This document shows positions 1-5,629 of a stretch of DNA of 13,439 nucleotides, piece by piece; the stretch's first letter is position 1, and every line of letters begins with the position of its first letter. Position numbers and translations under genes: made by a program. Source of the stretch: JBCCRH01 sp039208045. GTDB lineage: Bacteria > Bacteroidota > Bacteroidia > Chitinophagales > Saprospiraceae. The notes below the pieces were generated by a model, which saw only the letters and a list, made by a program, of their open reading frames with translations, made no database searches and was not told where the DNA came from. Location of the stretch: the NCBI GenBank assembly GCA_039208045.1, contig JBCCRH010000132.1, positions 1-13,439 of the forward strand. Reading direction: 5' to 3'.

Positions 1-487
1 AGAGGATACCTTCCTGGTCAAAATATTTTTTGGCCAGTACGGATAGGGCCTCCTGCTGCTCCGTTCCGATGCGCAGGCGGATGCGTCGACCGCTGTTGTA
101 GTCGAGGTACACCGAGCTGTAGCTCCGATCGGGGATAGACTTTTTAAAATGCTGCTTATTACCATAGGTGTGGTACAGCTTGTGCAAAGCCCATTCGATA
201 TGTTTGCAGGTGCCCAGGGTACTGGTTTTAAAATCGTAGCACTCGCAAGAGTTATCGCCTACTTCCTTTCCTCGGATCGCCACGCGATAGCTGGTATTTC
301 GCTTAGGATTGTGCACTACAAAATCCGACCATACCGGATGATCCCCTACATTAGTAATCGTAAATTCCTGATTTTCGCCATACTGCTTGCGCAGCGCAAT
401 CTGCCAGTCGCGCAGGCTCAAATCTTCCGGCTGGCGGTAATAGTTAATCTTTTTCTTCTTCTTTTGCTTTTTCTTCGCTTTAGCCAC
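1..487 (-). CDS. SWIM zinc-finger protein, probably N-terminus of a SNF2-type helicase (partial)
   Basis: The minus strand is open for 162 codons from a GTG at 487 to the window edge, so the C-terminal part is missing. No in-frame ATG lies between the upstream stop and this GTG. The N-terminus is a lysine-rich tail (residues 4-13). A SWIM zinc-binding pattern CxC...CxH follows, with C81, C83, C94 and H96 in CECYDFKTSTLGTCKH. Afterwards comes a stretch (SSVYLDYNSGRRIRLRIGTE) that, as I recall, follows the SWIM motif in Bacteroidota SNF2/DEAD-box helicases. No helicase motif is visible because the gene is cut, so the helicase part is inference. A plain SWIM-domain protein is the alternative. 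The gene runs away from the CRISPR locus and is probably chromosomal background. GC-richer codons set it apart from the AT-rich genes to its right. Confidence 0.65.
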   Translation of the reverse strand, partial: MAKAKKKQKKKKKINYYRQPEDLSLRDWQIALRKQYGENQEFTITNVGDHPVWSDFVVHNPKRNTSYRVAIRGKEVGDNSCECYDFKTSTLGTCKHIEWALHKLYHTYGNKQHFKKSIPDRSYSSVYLDYNSGRRIRLRIGTEQQEALSVLAKKYFDQEGIL

Positions 488-633
488 GCGTGTCTGTTTT
501 TGGTATGGGCAATGAAGTTAAAGAAGTGGGGGGAGTTTTGGAAATTTGGAGGTGGGAAATTTGGGGGTGTTTGCTTTTCTGTGAGAAAGGCACGCTCAAA
601 ATACCTACCTTACCACTGGAAGCAAAAGTTTAC

Positions 634-641
634 TATATTTA
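634..641 (+). promoter_or_regulatory. Possible -7 box for the mCpol operon
   Basis: TATATTTA resembles the Bacteroidota -7 consensus TAnnTTTG (7 of the 8 positions fit) and lies 18 nt before the mCpol ATG. No TTG or TTTG lies at the expected spacing upstream, so this is a weak call. Nothing else is evident in the 172-nt gap 488-659, which must hold the promoters of two divergent genes. Confidence 0.25.
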
Positions 642-659
642 AGATATAAAACAGTTAAG

Positions 660-1025
660 ATGGATGAGCAAGAATTTTATTTAGGCTTGGATGGAGATAG
701 TATAGGTAGAGTAATTGAGTCATATTTGATAACAAATAAACCGGATAAGCTAAATGAGTTTAGTCTTTCGATCAGTAATGCCATTAGTGAAATAAGTGAT
801 ATCGTTAGAGATAATGAGGGTACTGTTATTTTTTATGGTGGAGATAGCATCTTGTACAAGGGGGCTTTGAATAAGGAGTTGGGAGAAAAAATCTTAAAGG
901 TATTTTTTGAAAGAACCGGTAAAACTGCGTCTATTGGTATAGGTAAGACGACAACTGAGTCATACCTGGCAATGAAATTAGCAAAAGCAAATGGCGGAAA
1001 TCAAGTAGTTGTCTTTGATAGATAG
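660..1025 (+). CDS. Minimal CRISPR polymerase (mCpol), predicted cyclic nucleotide synthase
   Basis: A 121-residue stand-alone palm-domain protein, the usual size for mCpol. The first metal-binding motif is GLDGDSIG (residues 9-16, with D11 and D13). The second is the GGDS turn at 60-63 in VIFYGGDSIL. SIGIG (91-95) and AMKLAKANGGNQ (104-115) follow, matching the C-terminal pattern of the family. mCpol is related to the Cas10 polymerase palm but lacks the other Cas10 domains. Members are predicted or shown to make cyclic (di)nucleotides, and in the Panoptes phage-defence system an mCpol (OptS) makes a signal that holds an effector off. All expected catalytic residues are present, so the enzyme should be active; its product cannot be read from sequence. 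It is first in a three-gene run, 13 nt before the CARF-EAD gene. Composition is AT-rich (line 781-840 is 19/60 GC by hand count). Confidence 0.85.
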   Translation: MDEQEFYLGLDGDSIGRVIESYLITNKPDKLNEFSLSISNAISEISDIVRDNEGTVIFYGGDSILYKGALNKELGEKILKVFFERTGKTASIGIGKTTTESYLAMKLAKANGGNQVVVFDR

Positions 1026-1038
1026 TTTTTAAGCATTA

Positions 1039-1926
1039 ATGAAAAAAAATCTATACATATTCACTTCCAGGAGCTTAAAACCAGACCTTTATGTAAATGT
1101 CATCGGTTATTGCTTTTCCAAATTTAAACTGGAAAGTATTGAAGAAATAATGTTCCTCAGATTAGCATCTGATGAGACAGAAAAAAAAGAAGATTTAAGA
1201 GAATTAAAAAAGACGAGAATTAATTTTTTACTCCAAGTAGAAAATCTATCTAATAGCAGGTATTTAGCATGGTCAAAAGAGTTGAAAAGCTTCGTTGATG
1301 AGACGGAGCCACAAAGTATTGAGATAGAAAGTTCCTTTCTCAATATCTACAATCAAATAAAGAAAAAATGTAATGAGGAGGAAATAAGAATAAAAGTAAT
1401 TTTTCTTGCTGATCTGGAGAATGAGCTTAACAAAATTATAAGTGATAGCACTTCAGAGCATATTTTTGAACTTACTGGGGTTCCTAAAAAAGAATTTGTC
1501 AGTATTAGCTTGACACTACTTTCAATCCACAGCTCTATATATCTTTTTGATATGAAAAGAACCCTTTCTTATGATGAGAATGATTTGATTCACAAACTTA
1601 CTTATCCAAAGGACTTTGAGCATTTGAAATTGAATCTGCCAAACTATTCTGTAATAAAGAACCGTGACAAAGTTGAAAAAGAAAACTTGAAGAAGGGATG
1701 GTTAAAAAAGCTTAAATATGGAGAAACTGGTCAAGTATTAGATGAATTAACAGAGTATCTTAATAATCATAGTAGTGAGAGCTCTTGGGAAAAAGCGATG
1801 AATTACTCCTCAAGATTTCATATGAATCAAAAGCTGTATAATAATGGCTCATTGGAAATTCATGATTATAATCAGGAAGTAAATAGGATCAATAAGTTAT
1901 TGCTTGATTTGATCAACACTGTTTGA
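1039..1926 (+). CDS. CARF-like nucleotide sensor with C-terminal EAD11-like adaptor domain
   Basis: A 295-residue soluble protein. Residues 1-190 read as a Rossmann-like alpha/beta domain: strands NLYIFTS (4-10), IEEIMFLRLAS (34-44) and IRIKVIFLADLE (116-127). The motif FELTGVPKKEFVS (143-155) then leads into strand SIYLFDMKR (166-174). A (D/E)-x-TG-x-(P/T)K turn of this kind is typical of CARF-family cyclic-nucleotide sensors. Residues about 215-295 form a helical domain with YSSRF (256-260), NG (269-270), YNQEVNRI (277-284) and LLLDLI (287-292). This resembles effector-associated domain 11, which joins sensors to effectors by like-with-like contact. No nuclease, HEPN or membrane segment is visible, so the protein looks like a sensor/adaptor and not an effector. 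It lies between mCpol and the Card1-type gene. The CARF and EAD calls rest on motif resemblance only; a degenerate CARF or an unrelated Rossmann sensor is possible. Confidence 0.6.
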   Translation: MKKNLYIFTSRSLKPDLYVNVIGYCFSKFKLESIEEIMFLRLASDETEKKEDLRELKKTRINFLLQVENLSNSRYLAWSKELKSFVDETEPQSIEIESSFLNIYNQIKKKCNEEEIRIKVIFLADLENELNKIISDSTSEHIFELTGVPKKEFVSISLTLLSIHSSIYLFDMKRTLSYDENDLIHKLTYPKDFEHLKLNLPNYSVIKNRDKVEKENLKKGWLKKLKYGETGQVLDELTEYLNNHSSESSWEKAMNYSSRFHMNQKLYNNGSLEIHDYNQEVNRINKLLLDLINTV

Positions 1927-1969
1927 TCAGAAAGAACACTAATAAATTAATATTCTCTATTTTGAAAAA

Positions 1970-3130
1970 ATGAATAATGTTCTAGTTAATATTGTAGGAG
2001 ACCAGCCCATTTCCTGTATTCTTTTCACAGTCAATACTTTTACAGTCAAGATCGATCATTACATTTTCGTTACGACAGAGTTGATGGAACGTAAGCATAA
2101 GACGCAGTGCATAATTGATGCCTTAGGCCTTCCTGAAGGGGTATATTCAAGGATAGAAATTCCACATGATGATCCGTATCAAATTGCTAGAATCTTGAGT
2201 GATTCTGGTCTGTTGCAGAGAGCTAGTCACTGCCTTGTGAATATTACAAGTGGTACGAAAGTCATGGCAGCTGCAATTTATGCTTTTTTTACACAACTCT
2301 CCTTCTCGTCCAGGAGCGAAGTATTTTATAAGCCAATTAATGATAATCAATTTCACAAAATCTTTCCATTTCAACAGGAAAACAAAAATGAAATTTCTTT
2401 TAGAATTTCGTTGAAAATGTACTTGACGAGCTACGGGGTGAGTATGTTGCAACTAACCAATGCACGAAGTTTGGTACGAACAGAGGCGTATACGCAGCAG
2501 TTTTATGCTGATTTTTTGAGTTTTGAAAAGGCTCAGCACACCCATTTTATAAAACAGATGGGAGAGATACGTCGGATGTATAATAACAATCGACATAGAC
2601 TGTCTTTTATTTTTATGATGGATGATGCTATGCAAGCTGCTTTTCAGACTATTCCTTATCAGCCGCTTCAGGAGGGGCAGCTTACGCTAAGGGAGATGCA
2701 ATATTTGATTGGAGGGTGGTTGGAGGAGTGGGCGTTTGCTCAAATAAAGAGGGCGTTGGAGCTTCCGGAAGGAGCGATTGCGTGTCAGGTGAAGATTGGG
2801 CGTATTAATGCGCTAGGGGAGGAGGTGCCCAATGAGTGCGATGTGTTGTTTATGTATAACAATACGCTATACTTGGTAGAATGTAAGACTGGGTTTGGAG
2901 AGGTGAAGAGACCTTTTTTCGAGGAGGCCATCTACAAGTTGGCGGTGTTGCGCAAAGAAATGGGGATGCGTGTGGAGGCTGTCTTATTAATGCTGAGTTC
3001 GCTATCAGAGAAAGAGCGAAAGCGGCAGCCTTACCTGAACAGGGCCAGCCTTCACCGGATAAAGCTATATGATCGGGCAGCTATCCGAGAAGAGTGGCCC
3101 CAGTGGTTGCAAGAATTACGGAGAGATTAG
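1970..3130 (+). CDS. card1: Card1/Can2-type CARF nuclease (PD-(D/E)xK, DUF1887 family)
   Basis: A 386-residue protein, close to the usual length for the family. The N-terminal CARF domain (about 1-150) carries the ligand-binding turn NITSGTKVMAAA (91-102), the family's (N/D)-x-T-x-GTK pattern. The C-terminal nuclease domain shows GGWLEEW (248-254), NECDVLF (288-294, with D291) and LVECKTG (302-308, with E304 and K306), a full PD-(D/E)xK active site. Known Card1/Can2 enzymes are switched on by cyclic tetra-adenylate and cut single-stranded DNA, RNA or plasmid DNA to slow growth during infection. Here it is the best candidate receiver of the Cas10 signal, as no csm6 is seen. It follows the CARF-EAD gene after 43 nt and ends 6 nt before the convergent sigma gene. 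Base composition changes within the gene: line 2341-2400 is 14/60 GC, line 2761-2820 is 34/60. Confidence 0.85.
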   Translation: MNNVLVNIVGDQPISCILFTVNTFTVKIDHYIFVTTELMERKHKTQCIIDALGLPEGVYSRIEIPHDDPYQIARILSDSGLLQRASHCLVNITSGTKVMAAAIYAFFTQLSFSSRSEVFYKPINDNQFHKIFPFQQENKNEISFRISLKMYLTSYGVSMLQLTNARSLVRTEAYTQQFYADFLSFEKAQHTHFIKQMGEIRRMYNNNRHRLSFIFMMDDAMQAAFQTIPYQPLQEGQLTLREMQYLIGGWLEEWAFAQIKRALELPEGAIACQVKIGRINALGEEVPNECDVLFMYNNTLYLVECKTGFGEVKRPFFEEAIYKLAVLRKEMGMRVEAVLLMLSSLSEKERKRQPYLNRASLHRIKLYDRAAIREEWPQWLQELRRD

Positions 3131-3136
3131 TAGTAG

Positions 3137-3721
3137 CTAGGCCGCTGTATTGGTTTGTTGGGCAATTGCCTTGATCGTCTGCATGATTTTGGAGTATTCG
3201 TTACGAATCGTACCGTCCGATTGTTGGCGCATTTGGGCTACTTCTTTGGAGCCGTATCCTTGCAAGCGCCAATTGAGCAGTTGTAGGTGCTCGGGAGCGG
3301 CATGGAGCGACCAAGTAAATAGGTGTGGCGTCGGTAGCTGCTCGAAGAGTTGAACGATATTTTCGCAAGGTGATTTTTCTGGAAGAGCTAGCTCTAGCAA
3401 ACAATCCGCTGCTGCGTGTTGGTGCTTTTGGGCATTACGCCATTGATTGTTGAAGTGATTGTAGATAATGCGGTAGGCAAAGCCTCGTAAGTTGCCATCT
3501 TGATATGCTCCGTGCTGTATTTTGCGGATTACACATAGGAAAGCAAGCGAAAAACATTCTTTAAATGCCTCGGCTTGCGGACTACCCGCTTGTCGCACAG
3601 CACTGCCAAAACTCCTCTTAGTCTTGGCTTTCATTTCATCATAAAAATAAGTGATCATTCGCTGCTCATTAGCGCGAATACCCTTCAACACCTGCTGATC
3701 GGTATACAATGGTTTAGACAT
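3137..3721 (-). CDS. ECF-like sigma-70 family RNA polymerase sigma factor
   Basis: A 194-residue protein starting at an ATG at 3721. Residues 50-100 resemble sigma region 2, with a run like ECFSLAFLCVIRKI, then GNLRGFAYRIIYNHFNNQWR (77-96), which resembles the ECF pattern GNLRAYLY-I-N...WR. Residues 145-188 fit region 4: a helix-turn-helix around GYGSKEVAQMRQQSDGTIRNEYSK (split 155-166 and 167-178) that would read the -35/-33 element. ECF factors direct RNA polymerase to a small set of promoters, often with an anti-sigma partner. None is seen here unless it lies outside the window. It points away from the cas operon and converges on the card1 gene with 6 nt between stops, leaving no room for separate terminators. 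It may control the neighbouring defence genes or be an unrelated passenger. The match to the family is moderate. Confidence 0.7.
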   Translation of the reverse strand: MSKPLYTDQQVLKGIRANEQRMITYFYDEMKAKTKRSFGSAVRQAGSPQAEAFKECFSLAFLCVIRKIQHGAYQDGNLRGFAYRIIYNHFNNQWRNAQKHQHAAADCLLELALPEKSPCENIVQLFEQLPTPHLFTWSLHAAPEHLQLLNWRLQGYGSKEVAQMRQQSDGTIRNEYSKIMQTIKAIAQQTNTAA

Positions 3722-3978
3722 AACTGCAAGTTTTCCTGAACAAATGAGGAGGCGAGTCGCGCAATGGCGATCTGCTCTCCAATGGCTACCGTCAGGAATA
3801 GCTTGCTTGGAGCTTGTCTTTTATACTCTACTATCAGCTTTTAGAAAGGTGCTTTTACCTTATTTACTATATAATGTCAGTAGTGTAGGAAATATGTCAT
3901 GGCAAGTGCTATTTTTTTTAATTTTTTCTGAAAGTTAACGCTGAAGGCGGAAAATTTATGGATAAAAGTGGGTTTTGG

Positions 3979-4010
3979 GTTGGGCAAATTCTTGAAAAGG
4001 GCTATATTTG
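3979..4010 (+). promoter_or_regulatory. Predicted promoter of the EAD-cas6-cas10-csm operon
   Basis: The -7 element TATATTTG (4003-4010) matches the Bacteroidota consensus TAnnTTTG exactly. A TTG (3980-3982) lies 20 nt upstream, within the usual -33/-7 spacing. Transcription would begin near 4016-4018, giving a 5' untranslated leader of about 170 nt before the ATG at 4186. The leader is long for this purpose, so a small RNA from this promoter is an alternative. Confidence 0.55.
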
Positions 4011-4089
4011 GTGTGGCCTTATTTGAATATTCCTTTCTTCTAAGGTCTTCCATCTTAAGTTTTTCTTCCGGGTTAGAGCGGGTATAGTC

Positions 4090-4104
4090 AGTGCATTTCG
4101 CACT
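4090..4104 (+). other. Small hairpin in the cas operon 5' leader
   Basis: AGTGC (4090-4094) and GCACT (4100-4104) can pair around the 5-nt loop ATTTC. A 5-bp stem of this size may be chance on its own. It is listed because a second hairpin follows 13 nt later in the same predicted leader. No T-run follows, so it is not an intrinsic terminator. Confidence 0.3.
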
Positions 4105-4117
4105 TATCAACGTTTTA

Positions 4118-4139
4118 TCACAGCATCTTCAGCTTGTGA
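4118..4139 (+). other. Second hairpin in the cas operon 5' leader
   Basis: TCACAGC (4118-4124) pairs with GC-T-TGTGA (4132-4139) around loop ATCTTCA, giving 7 bp with one bulged T. The following bases are CAAAAATT, not a T-run, so termination is unlikely on the plus strand. It lies about 46 nt before the EAD-effector ATG and could be a protein-binding or stability element. Function is not known. Confidence 0.35.
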
Positions 4140-4185
4140 CAAAAATTCTATCGTATGCCATTACCTCATAAAACGGGATGATACT

Positions 4186-4893
4186 ATGGAACTGGAATTA
4201 CTAACAAAAGAGCTTCATCAACTATTTGAATCGAATCGGCTAGGTCGTGCACTAGCTCTACTTAAGCGCAAACTAAATATAGAGAGTGCGAGGTACAATA
4301 CCCTACTTATTATCGCCAGAAGGTATAACAAGCATCTAGATGAAAGCATGGCGGGGGTGCAAGCTAGTGGGCAGGAGACTACCATTGAGTTAAATCGCAT
4401 TGGGCAAGCGCTACTTCAGTTTATTGATACGCTGGAAGAAAGCGACTTGGGTAGTGGACTGAAGTTGAGTCATCATGAAGTGAGCAACCAGATTGCTGTT
4501 TTTAGTGAGGAGGTCGCTCCTGAATCGCTTGAACTATTCTTTAAGCGCCTGAATTTCACAAACGTTAAGGCTTTTAATGCCAAAGATTTTGATGAAATAA
4601 AAGATGAGAAGTTTGATCTCATCATTTTTGACAATAGAGACTTACCTCCTTGTCATAGTAAGCAGCTATTTGATAAGCTGGAACCGAGTCAACGAGATCA
4701 AGTCGAGGGGAGGATTGCAAAAATGCAGGAAATCATTTCGACTACGGCTAAGTTCCTAATACACTATGGCGATTTCCTATATTGGATCAGCTCAAAGGCA
4801 AATCGAAAACGCATTCAGCCAGCCAATTCTCAATTTTCTCTTTATGCACGTACCAAGGAAGTAATCGAATTCATTAATACTTATCGAGTATAA
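4186..4893 (+). CDS. EAD11-like adaptor fused to an unrecognised alpha/beta domain, candidate effector
   Basis: A 235-residue soluble protein, first gene of the cas operon. Residues 1-85 are a helical domain with ALALLKRKL (22-30), IIARRYNKH (42-50), TIELNRIGQALLQFID (66-81). This has the same order of marks (RYN, then E-x-NRI, then ALL-x-F-ID) as the C-terminus of the CARF-EAD protein at 1039-1926 and resembles effector-associated domain 11. Residues 98-235 form an alpha/beta unit: strand NQIAVFS (101-107), helix PESLELFFKRL (112-122), strand NVKAF (126-130), strand FDLIIFDNRDLPP (143-155), strand KFLIHYGDFLYW (189-200), strand QFSLY (216-220) and helix TKEVIEFINTY (223-233). The order resembles a receiver-like or TIR-like Rossmann fold, but I recognise no catalytic motif. 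In EAD systems, the domain fused to an EAD is commonly the effector. Being 16 nt upstream of cas6 ties it to the CRISPR operon. Its function is not known. Confidence 0.6.
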   Translation: MELELLTKELHQLFESNRLGRALALLKRKLNIESARYNTLLIIARRYNKHLDESMAGVQASGQETTIELNRIGQALLQFIDTLEESDLGSGLKLSHHEVSNQIAVFSEEVAPESLELFFKRLNFTNVKAFNAKDFDEIKDEKFDLIIFDNRDLPPCHSKQLFDKLEPSQRDQVEGRIAKMQEIISTTAKFLIHYGDFLYWISSKANRKRIQPANSQFSLYARTKEVIEFINTYRV

Positions 4894-4909
4894 ACTAACG
4901 CCACAACAC

Positions 4910-5629
4910 ATGCAATCCATACAAATCCTAAATATTGCTTTTGATACGGAGATCGCACCTTATGAGACGCCTGCTTTTCGAGGCGCTGTCATCGAGCGGG
5001 TAGGTGTCGAATATGAGCACTACCACAATCATGATAATAATCCAGAGACGAGTAGTGGTTATCACTACAGGTATCCTTTGATCCAATACAAACGGCAGCG
5101 GCGGCGCCCCGCTATTGTGTTTATCAATGAAGGCATCGAAGAGGCCCGTCACTTTTTTGGAAAGTCTGACTGGCAGCTCGATTTTGCTGGGCGGAGCTAT
5201 CAGGCTAATATATCTAAGCTTAAGGTTAAGCAGTACAAGCTGGGAGTTTGCGATAAGCCCCGCAGCTATGTCATTCGGCGCTGGGCGGGTTTGAATCAGC
5301 AAAACTATGAGCAATACATAGCTATAGAAGGCTTGCGCGATCAGATTAGCTTTCTGGAGCAAAAACTGGCAGGGCATATCTTGGGCTTTGCATCAGCTAT
5401 GGGGCATCGCTTTGAGCGAAAATTCGAGGTGATAATTCAGGAAGTGCTGCAAAAGCGGGTGCTTACGCTGAGTGGGGTGAAGTTTATGGCTTTTGACTTG
5501 CGATTTAAGGCAGATGTATTGCTACCTCCATCGATTGGACTAGGGCGCGGGGTGAGCCGAGGGTTTGGGGTATTGAATCCATATTTTTCTAAAACAGAAA
5601 ATAAAGTAGTAGAACATGGTGCAGGATGA
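4910..5629 (+). CDS. cas6: Cas6 crRNA-processing endoribonuclease
   Basis: A 239-residue RAMP-fold protein that should cut the array transcript inside each repeat to release crRNAs with an 8-nt 5' tag. Marks seen: an early histidine cluster (H37, H39, H41), the stretch HYRYPLIQYK (52-61) common to Bacteroidota-type Cas6 proteins, and a C-terminal glycine-rich loop GLGRGVSRGFGVL (210-222) that binds RNA in this fold. Which histidine is catalytic cannot be told; H39, H41 and H52 are candidates. The array repeat ends in ATTGAGAC, the expected crRNA tag. Its last 14 nt overlap the start of cas10, which suggests translational coupling. No other Cas6-like gene is in the window. Confidence 0.85.
   Translation: MQSIQILNIAFDTEIAPYETPAFRGAVIERVGVEYEHYHNHDNNPETSSGYHYRYPLIQYKRQRRRPAIVFINEGIEEARHFFGKSDWQLDFAGRSYQANISKLKVKQYKLGVCDKPRSYVIRRWAGLNQQNYEQYIAIEGLRDQISFLEQKLAGHILGFASAMGHRFERKFEVIIQEVLQKRVLTLSGVKFMAFDLRFKADVLLPPSIGLGRGVSRGFGVLNPYFSKTENKVVEHGAG

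Larger units (their letters stand above)
3722..4185. other. 464-nt intergenic region between divergent sigma gene and cas operon
   Basis: No convincing gene lies here. Two short open frames (3744-3938 plus, 3877-4110 minus) have low-complexity, unpatterned translations. The region holds a good Bacteroidota promoter facing the cas operon (3979-4010) and two hairpins in the predicted 5' leader (4090-4104 and 4118-4139). No promoter for the sigma gene was recognised in the left part. The segment 3840-4010 is very AT-rich. Confidence 0.6.

Noticed and set aside
149..649. 166-residue plus-strand open frame
   Set aside because: It is antisense to the SWIM-domain gene, which has a clear zinc-binding motif, and its translation has no recognisable pattern.
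1039..1926. Csm6 or Csx1-type RNase identity for the CARF-like protein
   Set aside because: No HEPN R-x(4-6)-H motif is present in the C-terminal part; RFHMNQ does not fit the spacing, and the region matches the EAD-like pattern better.
3744..4110. Two short open frames (plus 3744-3938, minus 3877-4110) in the intergenic region
   Set aside because: Unpatterned translations, and the second runs through the predicted promoter of the cas operon. No support as genes.
4090..4139. Hairpins as a terminator for an upstream transcript
   Set aside because: Neither stem is followed by a T-run on either strand, and no plus-strand gene ends just upstream.
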